DNA of 64,000 bases from Anoxybacteroides voinovskiense (lineage in GTDB: Bacteria > Bacillota > Bacilli > Bacillales > Anoxybacillaceae): positions 124,001 to 188,000 of the forward strand of contig NZ_JACIDE010000001.1 of assembly GCF_014196205.1 (NCBI RefSeq), in the 5' to 3' direction. The notes under the pieces are model-generated. The model had not been told where the DNA came from. It searched no databases and worked only from the letters and a program-made list of their open reading frames with translations. Numbering within the stretch: position 1 is the stretch's first letter; each line of letters opens with the position of its first letter. This document shows, in pieces, positions 36,223-44,995 of this stretch. A program made the position numbers and the translations under genes.

Positions 36223-37299
36223 TTACTTAGTTAATTGATCTTTTGTGTAATATCCGCTATCTACTAACACTTTTTCGTAGTTAGAAATGTCTACAGAAAC
36301 CGGCTCCAATAAATAAGATGGCACGACTTTTACCCCGTTATTATATGTTTTCGTGTCATTTACTTCCGGTTTTTCTCCTTTTAAAACAGCGTCAGCCATT
36401 TCCACTGCTTTTTTCGCTAATTCTCGCGTATCTTTAAATACTGTTTGTGTTTGTTCCCCCGCAATAATGGATTTTACGGACGCTAATTCGGCATCTTGAC
36501 CTGTAATTACTGGCATCGGCTTTCCTGACCCGTAGCCAACTCCTTTTAATGATGAAATAATACCGATACTAATTCCATCATAAGGAGATAACACAGCATC
36601 AACTTTCGCATTTGTATAATGAGCGCTCAGTAAATTATCCATGCGTGCTTGAGCTGTCGCTCCATCCCACCGCAACGTAGCTACTTGATCAAATTTAGTT
36701 TGTCCGCTTCGAACGACTAATTTTCCAGAATCAATATATGGTTTTAATACAGACATCGCCCCGTCGAAGAAGAAATATGCGTTGTTATCATCTGGCGAAC
36801 CTGCGAACAATTCGATGTTGAACGGACCTTTCCCATCTTTTAGACCAAGCTTTTGTTCGATATATGAGCCTTGAAGCACTCCTACTTTGAAGTTATCAAA
36901 CGTAGCGTAGTAATCGACGTATTTGCTGTTTTTAATAAGACGATCGTAAGAAATGACTTTAATGCCTTGTTTATGCGCTTTTTCTAATACATCGGTAAGC
37001 GCTTCCCCGTCAATTGGCGCAATAACTAATACGTTAACTCCTTTTGTAATCATGTTTTCAATTTGTGATACTTGGTTTTCAACAACGTCTTCAGCATACT
37101 GCAAATCCGTTTTATAGCCAAGCTTTTTAAACTCTTTTACCATGTTTTCCCCATCGCTAATCCAACGTTCAGAAGACTTTGTTGGCATTGATATTCCAAC
37201 AAATCCAGCATCCCCTTTTCCTCCTGTTTCCTTTCCGCTACACGCGGCTAATGCAAATACAAATACAAGCAAAATCAATGTTGTGAAAAACTTCTTCAT
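36223..37299 (-). CDS. araE: Arabinose/xylose-type substrate-binding lipoprotein
   Basis: 358 residues. A lipoprotein signal ends in FALAACSG with the lipid-accepting Cys at 20. The mature protein is a type I periplasmic-binding fold of the ChvE/XylF branch, with [21 protein letters not shown] and [20 protein letters not shown]. It delivers sugar to AraGH. In G. stearothermophilus the corresponding araEGH transporter is controlled by AraT (recalled). A terminator, a cre-like site and an AraR-like site lie in the 174 bp before it. Confidence 0.88.
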   Translation of the reverse strand: MKKFFTTLILLVFVFALAACSGKETGGKGDAGFVGISMPTKSSERWISDGENMVKEFKKLGYKTDLQYAEDVVENQVSQIENMITKGVNVLVIAPIDGEALTDVLEKAHKQGIKVISYDRLIKNSKYVDYYATFDNFKVGVLQGSYIEQKLGLKDGKGPFNIELFAGSPDDNNAYFFFDGAMSVLKPYIDSGKLVVRSGQTKFDQVATLRWDGATAQARMDNLLSAHYTNAKVDAVLSPYDGISIGIISSLKGVGYGSGKPMPVITGQDAELASVKSIIAGEQTQTVFKDTRELAKKAVEMADAVLKGEKPEVNDTKTYNNGVKVVPSYLLEPVSVDISNYEKVLVDSGYYTKDQLTK

Positions 37300-37407
37300 C
37301 TTCTTTTCTCCCCCTTTAATGATTCTTGTGATTCAACTAGAATATAACACCTATAAAATTTTCAGTCTTTTCAATCAACTGACTTTTTTTATAAAAATTT
37401 AACTTTA

Positions 37408-37421
37408 GTAAAGCGTTTTCA
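37408..37421 (-). promoter_or_regulatory. Candidate CcpA (cre) site upstream of araE
   Basis: TGAAAACGCTTTAC on the minus strand agrees with TGWAARCGYTWWCA at 12 of 14 positions; the last two bases differ. It lies about 110 bp before the araE start. Confidence 0.35.
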
Positions 37422-37422
37422 A

Positions 37423-37452
37423 AAAAAGAGGGTGTCCACACACCCTCTTTTT
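37423..37452 (-). terminator. Terminator of the araPST operon
   Basis: Perfect 13-bp arms AAAAAGAGGGTGT and ACACCCTCTTTTT around a four-base loop. Confidence 0.85.
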
Positions 37453-37464
37453 GTACGTACCAAT
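37449..37464. promoter_or_regulatory. AraR-like site between araT and araE
   Basis: TTTTGTACGTACCAAT contains the core TGTACGTAC. It lies just after the araT stop, overlapping the foot of the terminator, 150 bp from araE. Confidence 0.45.
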
Positions 37465-37473
37465 TTATAATAT

Positions 37474-38703
37474 TTATAATAAAACTTCCCGAACTTCCTT
37501 AAATAAAAACGCTCCTTTGCGATATTGATTTGGAGACACACCTACTACTTTTTTAAATGCCGTACTGAAATAGTGTTGTGTATCATACCCTACTCGTTCG
37601 GAAATTTCATGAATGGTTAGCTGTGTCGAGACCAACAATTGAATCGCCTTTTTAATTCTTACTTCCGTTAAAAAATTGACAAACGATACCCCTAGTTCTT
37701 GTTTCATAATGCGGCTCAAATATACAGGCGAAACGTTTAGTGATTGAGCAACGGATTCTAATGTAAGTGTTTGATCGGAAAAATATTCTTGTACATATTG
37801 TTTTGCTCGTCGCACGATTGGCGAAATATTCGTTGCGCTATAAGCCCTCTTTTTGCAGATTTCATATGCGTCTGCTACTTTCGTGAGTTCTCCTTCTACC
37901 TCTGCAGCGTATATATTGGCTTGTATGTTTAAATACTGCTTTATCGTTTTCTCAATTGTGCGAAATAGTTCTTCATCGACCCAATCCCATAAACATATCA
38001 CAATAAAGCCTACCGTATCGCGAAAAACCACTTTTCTTTTTCCCTCTAACAACTCCGAAGCGATATTTTCAATAGCAAAAAAGAACAATTGTTTATCCTT
38101 TTCGCTCATTAGTAGTTTGGTGCTGAAAAACTCTTGCCAGTAAATCACCGCCAGTTGTACAGGACAGGTGGATGGGAGCTTGAAAAACTGCAATTGGGCA
38201 AAGATTTCGATTTCTTTCAATCGACCATGAATCCACTCTAAACAAAATTGCTGACGGATGAGTGGAAAATTTTTTTGCACTTGTTTTGACAATAACGTAA
38301 CATATTCCGATTGTTGCAATTCCTTTGTTAGTTGCTGTTGAATTTTTTTCGCCACTTCACGCAAATGAGAAGGATTCGTTGGCTTTAAAATATAATCGTC
38401 GACTTGTAAACGAATCGCTTCTTGGGCGTAAGCAAATTCGTCATGTCCGGTGACGACAACAATCCTACATTTTGAAAGATTTTTTCTTATTTGTTTCATT
38501 AGAGAAATTCCGTCCATAATAGGCATAGTCAAATCAACAAATAGAATATCAATTTGATGGCGTAGCGCTAATTCCAACGCTTCTTCTCCATCTTCCGCTT
38601 CCGCTACTACTTTCATTTGGAACTCGTTCCAATCAATCGCTTCTCTAATCCCCTCACGAATAATCGCCTCGTCATCGGCAATCAATACCTTCCATGTTCG
38701 CAC
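37474..38703 (-). CDS. araT: AraC-type response regulator
   Basis: 409 residues. The receiver domain (1-125) has acidic D10-D11, acceptor D57 in ILFVDLTMP, and Lys in YILKPTN. The C-terminal AraC double helix-turn-helix (about 300-400) has LNVSPVYLSRIMKQELGVSF and ISERVGYDTQHYFSTAFKK. The middle is a YesN-type linker. With AraP and AraS it forms a three-component sugar sensor that should switch on the adjacent araEGH transporter. It lies 11 bp after araS. Confidence 0.88.
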   Translation of the reverse strand: MRTWKVLIADDEAIIREGIREAIDWNEFQMKVVAEAEDGEEALELALRHQIDILFVDLTMPIMDGISLMKQIRKNLSKCRIVVVTGHDEFAYAQEAIRLQVDDYILKPTNPSHLREVAKKIQQQLTKELQQSEYVTLLSKQVQKNFPLIRQQFCLEWIHGRLKEIEIFAQLQFFKLPSTCPVQLAVIYWQEFFSTKLLMSEKDKQLFFFAIENIASELLEGKRKVVFRDTVGFIVICLWDWVDEELFRTIEKTIKQYLNIQANIYAAEVEGELTKVADAYEICKKRAYSATNISPIVRRAKQYVQEYFSDQTLTLESVAQSLNVSPVYLSRIMKQELGVSFVNFLTEVRIKKAIQLLVSTQLTIHEISERVGYDTQHYFSTAFKKVVGVSPNQYRKGAFLFKEVREVLL

Positions 38704-38714
38704 ATTTCTCCCCC

Positions 38715-40502
38715 CTAGCAGCTTATGATAGGATGAACGATTGTTACCGTTGTTCCCTCTCCTTCTTTGCTTTCTACTTCTAGACCATAAACGTCGCCAA
38801 ATGTTAATCGAATTCTTGCATGTACATTCATCATTCCATAGCCTTTTATTTTTTTTCCTCCAGCAGTAAAATCAGCGGCTAAACTTTCCCTTAACGAAGA
38901 CAATGCTTCTTGGGACATTCCAATGCCATCGTCTTGCACTTTAATAATTAACTTTCCATCTTTTTCTTCTGCTCTAATGAAAATATGCCCAGGTCCTCTT
39001 CTCTGCTTAATCCCATGATAAATAGCATTTTCCACAATCGGCTGTAGTACGAGCTTTACTATATATAAATCGTGAACACTTTTGGAAATAGCAAACGTGT
39101 AATTTAGCTTTTCTTGATACCTTACTTTTTGAATGCTTAAATAGCTTTGGATATGTTCCATTTCTTCAGAGAAAGGAATCATGTCTTTCCCTTTGCTTAA
39201 CCCGATACGAAATAGTTTAGACAACGATTCGACGACTTGTGCGACATCATCCGCTCCTCTTTTTCGTGCCATCCAGTGTATCGTATCAAGCGTGTTATAA
39301 AGAAAATGTGGCTTAATGTGCTCCTGTAGGCTACGAAGTTCCGCTTCCCATCTTTGGCGTTCCTTCCATTCCACTAGGGAAATAAAACGCTGAATTTGGT
39401 CAAGCATTTTATTAAAGCTCTTCCCTAACATGCCTATCTCATCCGAACGGTTCTCTCGATAACGGCTCGTTAAATCTCCTGCCTCCGCTTTTTCCATAAA
39501 GGATATGAGCTGCCCAATCGGTCTTGATAATGAGCGGGCTAAGTAGTAGGAAGCACCGAGACCAACAAAACATACAAAAAAGACGAAGCAAGTAACGTAA
39601 AAACGGATTTCTTTAATTTCTAAAGCCGATTCTTGATTAGAAAAAACCCCTATTGTCGTCCAGTTTGTAAATGGCGAACGTTGGTAAATGAACTGAAGAT
39701 ACTGACCGTGGATGTTATGTGAGAACGTTCCGGAATCTTTTTTAAACCACACTGTTCGAATTTGTCCAATTAGCGAACGGGCAGGAGAATAAATATTTTC
39801 TCCCCGATGATCGATTACCATCAAATACCCCCATTTTCCTAAACGAACGTTTTTTGTTGCCTCCGCAATGACCCTTAGTTTTAAATCCACTAATACTACA
39901 CCTTCGACTTCTTGTGTTTCTGGATTTAAAATGGCGCGTACCGCTGATACTACTTCGCTATTTTTATAATTCGTGTGCGTCGTTACGTTTCGTTGATGAG
40001 GGTGACCAATGATTTTAAAAATGCCTTTATTTTGAACTGCTTCTTTGTACCACGTTTCGTCTGTAAGCGATTTCGTCGAGCGAGCATACATTTCGTTGCT
40101 AATGTACTCTCCTTTATAGTTGACAAGAAGAATTCCGGCAACTTCAGGATATAACGTAGTAATGCCTCGTAAAAATTGACGAATACGGTACTCGTCGCTC
40201 GTTTCCCCAATTCCTTGCATCTTTTCATTGCCTGCTAAAAATTTTTTCACTTCTGGGTTAAAAGCCGCCAAATACGTGATGTTTTGCATATTGCTCAAGT
40301 AAAACTCTAATGTTCGGTTTACTTGGTTAATGACCTGAAGTGTATTTTGATTAATTTGCCTATCCATCGTTCGATCTACCGCCCAACTCGTCAGCACCCC
40401 CAATCCTAGCGAAGGTAAAATCATAATTAGCAATAAAAGTGAAACTAATTTATAACGAATCGGCAAATTGTTAAGCTGAAAATATTGGGTCATTTTCAAC
40501 AT
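38715..40502 (-). CDS. araS: Membrane sensor histidine kinase of the YesM type
   Basis: About 595 residues. Membrane segment 1 (about 18-40), an extracellular Cache-type domain (about 45-290) with TDETWYKEAVQNKGIFKIIG, segment 2, then a HAMP linker (ARSLSRPIGQLISFMEKAEAGDLTSRY). The His kinase domain has LQEHIKPHFLYNTLDTIHWM, VENAIYHGI and DDGIGMS. AraP probably presents the sugar signal to the extracellular domain. ATG 40502 has GAGGG upstream; an ATG at 40517 overlaps the araP stop as ATGA and would lengthen it by five residues. Confidence 0.88.
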   Translation of the reverse strand: MLKMTQYFQLNNLPIRYKLVSLLLLIMILPSLGLGVLTSWAVDRTMDRQINQNTLQVINQVNRTLEFYLSNMQNITYLAAFNPEVKKFLAGNEKMQGIGETSDEYRIRQFLRGITTLYPEVAGILLVNYKGEYISNEMYARSTKSLTDETWYKEAVQNKGIFKIIGHPHQRNVTTHTNYKNSEVVSAVRAILNPETQEVEGVVLVDLKLRVIAEATKNVRLGKWGYLMVIDHRGENIYSPARSLIGQIRTVWFKKDSGTFSHNIHGQYLQFIYQRSPFTNWTTIGVFSNQESALEIKEIRFYVTCFVFFVCFVGLGASYYLARSLSRPIGQLISFMEKAEAGDLTSRYRENRSDEIGMLGKSFNKMLDQIQRFISLVEWKERQRWEAELRSLQEHIKPHFLYNTLDTIHWMARKRGADDVAQVVESLSKLFRIGLSKGKDMIPFSEEMEHIQSYLSIQKVRYQEKLNYTFAISKSVHDLYIVKLVLQPIVENAIYHGIKQRRGPGHIFIRAEEKDGKLIIKVQDDGIGMSQEALSSLRESLAADFTAGGKKIKGYGMMNVHARIRLTFGDVYGLEVESKEGEGTTVTIVHPIISC

Positions 40503-40513
40503 GAATCCCTCTT

Positions 40514-41512
40514 TCATTTCGCATAAAAACTATCGACATTCTCTTTCGTAACAACTGTAATGCCTGTATCGACGTATGAAGGCATCAACGGATAATCGGA
40601 TGATAACGACGGTGTTAGTTTATGATGAAGATGAAATAAAAATTGTAGCGCCCAATAGCCCATATTCCATGTGCCTTGAGCAAGCGTTGCATCGATAAGG
40701 CCTTGTTTAACCATATCTAACGTTCTTTTGTCTGTGTCGAAACTGATAATTTTTGTTTTTTTGGCTAATAGGGAAACTGCTTCTCCTACTCCTACTCCTC
40801 CGTTTGCTTCGGTAACAAAAATTCCGGAAAGGTCGGGGTATTGTTTCAATATTTCCAGTGCTACTTGCTTAGAAACAAGTGCATCTCCTTTTCCGTCTTT
40901 TACCACCGCCACTTCTATTCCGGGGTATTCTTTGTACATCGTTTCAATAAATCCTTTTGTTCGTTGCTGGTGGTTTAGTTGGTTTGGCAATGTAATGACA
41001 GCGACTTTCCCTTTTCTCCCAAGCAGTTCAGCCATCTTATGTGCAGCTGTTGCTCCGGCATTGTAGTTATTTGTTCCTAAAAAAGAAAACGCTTTACTTC
41101 CAAGGGCATCGGAGTCGAATAATACAACAGGGATTCCTTGTTCGACTGCTTTATTAATTGTTTTCGTCAGTTTGTTAGGATCCATTGCTGAAATAGCGAT
41201 ACCTGCTGGTTTTCTAGCAATCACTTGTTCTAACACTGTCACTTGTTCGTTCACATCGTATTGCGTTGCTCCGCGATATTCGACCGAGACGTTTAACGCC
41301 TGTGCCGCATCTTCGAACCCTTTTAAACAGTTTTTCCAATAATCAATTCCCGATAAAAAGGTGACCATCACGTATTTTTCATCTATCTTTCCACTTAATC
41401 CCCCACTTTCTTGACTAAGAGAGTTAATACGTGAATTTTCTAAATGGTAGTTATATACATATATAACAAGAGCACCGACCAAGAAAATATACATAATTAG
41501 TAATTTTTTCAC
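40514..41512 (-). CDS. araP: Membrane-anchored sugar-binding protein of the three-component sensor
   Basis: 332 residues. An N-terminal hydrophobic helix (about 4-22, LLIMYIFLVGALVIYVY) carries no lipobox Cys and no clear cleavage site, so it is probably an uncleaved anchor. The rest is a type I sugar-binding fold with DYWKNCLKGFEDAA, VVLFDSDALGS and ISFDTDKRTLDMVKQGLIDATLAQ. It resembles AraP of Geobacillus, which senses external arabinose with AraS. The GTG at 41512 or TTG at 41515 follow GGGGGG. It follows the chemoreceptor gene by about 15 bp. Confidence 0.82.
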   Translation of the reverse strand: MKKLLIMYIFLVGALVIYVYNYHLENSRINSLSQESGGLSGKIDEKYVMVTFLSGIDYWKNCLKGFEDAAQALNVSVEYRGATQYDVNEQVTVLEQVIARKPAGIAISAMDPNKLTKTINKAVEQGIPVVLFDSDALGSKAFSFLGTNNYNAGATAAHKMAELLGRKGKVAVITLPNQLNHQQRTKGFIETMYKEYPGIEVAVVKDGKGDALVSKQVALEILKQYPDLSGIFVTEANGGVGVGEAVSLLAKKTKIISFDTDKRTLDMVKQGLIDATLAQGTWNMGYWALQFLFHLHHKLTPSLSSDYPLMPSYVDTGITVVTKENVDSFYAK

Positions 41513-41527
41513 CAATACCCCCCCTGC

Positions 41528-43222
41528 CTACGACACTTTAAACTGTTGAATAAGCTGCTGCAAAGCCCCCGCCATACTCGATAAGATCGCTGCAGAAGCA
41601 GCAATTTCTTGCATCGAGGCCAGTTGTTCTTCAGTTGTAGCAGAAACTTCTTGGGTTCCTGTTGAGGTTGATTTTGCTATTTCGTGAATGGTTTGCAACG
41701 CCTGAGCAAATTTTTTTGTTCCATCCGACACTTTTTTTACAGCCGCAGAAACTTCACCAATTTGCTCGGCAATGTCATGAATCACACGCTTAATTTCGAT
41801 AAATGTATCCCCAACGGTATGGATAGCGGTAATTCCCCCTTCAGCTTCTTTTATTGCTATCTCCATCGATTGCACCGCGTCGTTCGTTTCTTGTTGGGTG
41901 GAAGTAATTAACGCACCAATTTGTTGAGCGGACTGTGCTGACTGCTCAGCTAATTTTCTTACTTCATCTGCCACTACAGCAAAGCCACGCCCGTGTTCTC
42001 CTGCTCTTGCCGCTTCAATAGCGGCATTTAAAGCCAACAAGTTCGTTTGCTCTGCGATTCCGGTGATGATTTCAAGAATATTTCCTATTTGCTTGGAGCG
42101 CTCTCCTAACGTCCTTACAATTTCTCCTAGATTGATTATTGTTTCATTTACTTTGTTCATTTTCGTCACTGCTGTTTGAACAGTCTCGTTTCCTTTCATA
42201 ACTTGCTTTAATGCATGATCTGTAATATATGCAACACTTTGGGTTCGTTCGGTAGCAAGTTGTACGTCGCTAGACATTTCCTCCACCGTTTTTTCTTGCT
42301 CTTCCACATTTCGAACCTGCTGTTCCATTCCGAAAGCAATTTGTTGCATTGTCATCGCAATATGTTCGGCCGCTTCGTTCGTCTGTTCAGCACTTGCTGT
42401 CAGTTGTTCAGAAGAAGCTGCTACTTGTCCTGCACCGAGCGATACTTGCTCAATGATTGTCCGCAAATGTGTTAACATTTGCTGAAATGCTTTTGCCAAT
42501 ACGCCGATTTCATCGCGATTCTTTATCGTAATTTCATTTTCTGTCAAGTCACCGCTTGTTACACGTTTAGCCATTTCCGAAAGCGCTACCACTGGTTTTG
42601 AAATAGTTAAGCTATTATACAATGCCACAACAAACGCTACAATAATGGCGACTCCACTAACAACAACTAGTAACATCTGAATGACTCTCGCTTGCGAAGA
42701 AACGTTATTCTGCACAGTATCTAACTCCACCTGCTGAACAGCAACTAACTGCTGGGAAGTTTTATCAAACTTTGAAATAATCTCTCTTCCAGTCGTAGAA
42801 AGTAGTTTCGTATAGGCTTTGAAATCCCCGCCTTTCTTCAACTGAAACGCTTGCTGACCGAGTTGGTAAAATTGTTGCTCCAATTCATCTAATTGTGCCA
42901 GCAATTCCTTTTCGTGCTTTTGTTTCAATGCTTTTCTAATACCCATAGACCGTTTTTTATACTCTTCATGTGCTTTGTTGAAATTTGCTAAAGAGGTAGG
43001 ATCGTCTGTTATTAAATAGCTCCCCATGCTTCCTTTTGCAGTTTGAATGATTACCTCTAACTGCTTCATCTTCATCATTTTTTCCATCTTCTCATTTACT
43101 AGCTGCTGATAGCTATGATTGATCTTCTGAATCTCGATGTGCGCTACACCTGCCATTAAAATTAATAAAGCAATCACAAGCGAAAATCCTACAAACAATT
43201 TTGTCTTTACGTTAATGTTCAT
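41528..43222 (-). CDS. Transmembrane methyl-accepting chemotaxis protein in the araPST operon
   Basis: 564 residues. Membrane segment 1 (about 9-28), a four-helix-bundle-type extracellular domain (about 30-185), segment 2 (about 186-208), HAMP, then the signalling domain with the hairpin tip [25 protein letters not shown] split by the usual heptads. It relays sugar or binding-protein signals to CheA/CheW. ATG 43222 follows GAGGG by seven bases. The stop is about 15 bp before araP and no terminator intervenes, so it heads the sensing operon. Two AraR-like sites lie upstream. It may read sugar-loaded AraP or AraE; that is inference. Confidence 0.88.
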   Translation of the reverse strand: MNINVKTKLFVGFSLVIALLILMAGVAHIEIQKINHSYQQLVNEKMEKMMKMKQLEVIIQTAKGSMGSYLITDDPTSLANFNKAHEEYKKRSMGIRKALKQKHEKELLAQLDELEQQFYQLGQQAFQLKKGGDFKAYTKLLSTTGREIISKFDKTSQQLVAVQQVELDTVQNNVSSQARVIQMLLVVVSGVAIIVAFVVALYNSLTISKPVVALSEMAKRVTSGDLTENEITIKNRDEIGVLAKAFQQMLTHLRTIIEQVSLGAGQVAASSEQLTASAEQTNEAAEHIAMTMQQIAFGMEQQVRNVEEQEKTVEEMSSDVQLATERTQSVAYITDHALKQVMKGNETVQTAVTKMNKVNETIINLGEIVRTLGERSKQIGNILEIITGIAEQTNLLALNAAIEAARAGEHGRGFAVVADEVRKLAEQSAQSAQQIGALITSTQQETNDAVQSMEIAIKEAEGGITAIHTVGDTFIEIKRVIHDIAEQIGEVSAAVKKVSDGTKKFAQALQTIHEIAKSTSTGTQEVSATTEEQLASMQEIAASAAILSSMAGALQQLIQQFKVS

Positions 43223-43244
43223 CAAAAATCCCTCGCCCCCAACA

Positions 43245-43312
43245 AATTGTACGTATCATTTTTTCGTTTTTCCGAGAAATACAACGTTTAAAAATGCATT
43301 GTTCGTACAATT
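43245..43312. promoter_or_regulatory. Two AraR-like operators upstream of the chemoreceptor-araPST operon
   Basis: AATTGTACGTATCATT (43245-43260) and ATTGTTCGTACAATT (43298-43312) each hold an AraR half-site pair. Centres are about 52 bp apart, roughly five helical turns, as suits looping. Confidence 0.55.
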
Positions 43313-43514
43313 AAATTTATTATTAATTTATCATGTTTGAAGTGAAAATTGCAAACTTGTCATGCAAACGGATTATTCATCATTCTACTAAAAAAACAAA
43401 TTGAACATTATTGAAAAGACATAGAACAAAATCAAAGTATTGCTCACCCTTCTGTTGATTTCTTTTGTTCTTCTGTTAATCTATAGGTAAGCCATATTCA
43501 AGGGAGGTGGGACA

Positions 43515-44081
43515 GTGGCTACTCCTGATCAAGGCAAAAACTATTCGTATGCTGATTGGGAAACGTGGGAAGGGCGTTGGGAGCTCATTAACGGAAAAGC
43601 GTACGATATGACGCAGGCTCCGTCTTCTGAGCATCAGTTTTCCGTAGGAGAATTGTATTTTTCCTTGCGTCGTTTTTTCCAAAACAAACAATGTTTTGTG
43701 TTTGTCGCTCCGTTTGATGTATTCCTTGGTCAAAAAGACGATAAGGAAACTCCTGATGATATTGTCCAGCCCGATATTGCCATCATTTGCGACAAAAAAC
43801 AGATTAGAAAAAAGGGGTGCTACGGAGCACCGGCACTTGTTGTCGAAGTATTGTCACCATCCACTGCCTTAAAAGACGATAACGAAAAATTTTATACTTA
43901 TCAGCGCCACGGAATTCGTGAGTACTGGATTGCTGATACTGCCAATCAAATGGTTCACGTATACTATTTGCAAGAAGGAACGTACCAACGAATCGCAACG
44001 TACGGACAACAAGATACGTTGCACTCGGCACAATTTAAAGAATTATCCATTCCGTTAGCACCATTGTTTGCATGGAGCTAA
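43515..44081 (+). CDS. Uma2 / DUF820 family PD-(D/E)XK nuclease-fold protein
   Basis: 188 residues. The Uma2 pattern is present: WELINGKAYDM at the start, then VQPDIAIIC, PALVVEVLSPSTALKDDNEK and GIREYWIADT, giving the Asp and Glu-x-Leu catalytic-type residues of the restriction-endonuclease fold. The family's biological role is mostly unknown; genes are abundant in cyanobacteria and scattered in thermophilic bacilli. The start is GTG with GGGAGGTG upstream. It stands alone between arabinose and acyl-CoA genes, on the opposite strand to both, which hints at an independent insertion. Confidence 0.82.
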   Translation: MATPDQGKNYSYADWETWEGRWELINGKAYDMTQAPSSEHQFSVGELYFSLRRFFQNKQCFVFVAPFDVFLGQKDDKETPDDIVQPDIAIICDKKQIRKKGCYGAPALVVEVLSPSTALKDDNEKFYTYQRHGIREYWIADTANQMVHVYYLQEGTYQRIATYGQQDTLHSAQFKELSIPLAPLFAWS

Positions 44082-44112
44082 AACGGCTCTTGTCGTCTGA
44101 ACAAGAGCCGTT
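44082..44112. terminator. Bidirectional terminator after the Uma2 gene
   Basis: Perfect 12-bp arms AACGGCTCTTGT (44082-44093) and ACAAGAGCCGTT (44101-44112) lie between converging genes. Confidence 0.8.
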
Positions 44113-44117
44113 CGTTC

Positions 44118-44882
44118 TTATTTTCCGATAAAGTTCGGTTTTCGTTTTTCTAAAAATGCTTGGACGCCTTCACGGTGGTCTTTTGTTTTCCGCATTTTTT
44201 GCTGGGCGTCGGTTTCGAGCTGAAGGACGTGCAGCAATTCGTCTTTTGTCGTTTTGGCGTACAGCGTTTTTGTTGCAATCATCGCTTGTAGCGGTTTTGC
44301 TTGCCATTCTGCTAGTTTTTGTTTGATTTGTTCTTCGTTTTCCACGATGAAATCGACGATGCCTAAATCATATGCCTCCATCGCACTCATCGTCTTTCCT
44401 TCCCAAATAAGATGTTTCGCTTTTACTTCACCGACGCGCTTCGCTAAAAAGAAATGACCCCCACCATCTGGGACAAGCCCGATGCCGATAAAATTCATCG
44501 CTAAGCGCGCATCTTTTGTCGCGATGACATAATCGCTTGCCAAGGCGAAACTTAACCCTAATCCTGCCGCTGGTCCATGAATCGCTGCGACAACAATTTT
44601 CGGCAGCTCGTACAATGTCGTGATAAGTTGCTGAATCGTGTTCATTACGTCATGAAACGCTTCTTCATCTTCGACGCGAAGCATCGTTTTAATATCGCCG
44701 CCAGCGGAAAATCCTCTTCCTCTTCCACGAATGAGAAGAAGCTGTGCATCGCTTCGTTCGACTTGGCGAAGCGCTTCGACCAATTCGTTCAACATTTGCA
44801 CGTCCATCGCATTTAACGAATCCGGACGATTCAACTCTAATACTGCGACATTTCCTGAAAATGAAAGCACTACTGTTTCCAT
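44118..44882 (-). CDS. Enoyl-CoA hydratase/isomerase family protein
   Basis: 254 residues of the crotonase fold. The oxyanion-hole segments are GRGFSAGGDIKTML and AIHGPAAGLGLSFALASDYV. At the second active-site position the protein reads FIGIGLVPDGGGHFFLAKRVG, with Asp rather than the common catalytic Glu, as in isomerase-type or PaaG-like members. It acts on an unknown acyl-CoA. It follows the aldehyde dehydrogenase gene, but a terminator separates them, so a shared pathway is not established. Confidence 0.8.
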   Translation of the reverse strand: METVVLSFSGNVAVLELNRPDSLNAMDVQMLNELVEALRQVERSDAQLLLIRGRGRGFSAGGDIKTMLRVEDEEAFHDVMNTIQQLITTLYELPKIVVAAIHGPAAGLGLSFALASDYVIATKDARLAMNFIGIGLVPDGGGHFFLAKRVGEVKAKHLIWEGKTMSAMEAYDLGIVDFIVENEEQIKQKLAEWQAKPLQAMIATKTLYAKTTKDELLHVLQLETDAQQKMRKTKDHREGVQAFLEKRKPNFIGK

Positions 44883-44952
44883 CGTTCTCCCCCTGTTTCA
44901 CCGATTTCCTTTTACTTTATTCCGCACGATTGGCAAAAATCCTTTTTTCAAT

Positions 44953-44986
44953 ATAAAAAAAATCCGCACCACTTCAAGTGGCACGG
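44953..44986 (-). terminator. Terminator after the aldehyde dehydrogenase gene
   Basis: A hairpin built on CCACTT / AAGTGG with further pairing below is followed on the minus strand by eight T. Confidence 0.75.
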
Positions 44987-44995
44987 GCGAACTTG

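Noticed and set aside
43361-43376. ATGCAAACGGATTAT considered as a cre site before the chemoreceptor operon
   Set aside because: The last two fixed positions are wrong and it lies far from the predicted promoter.
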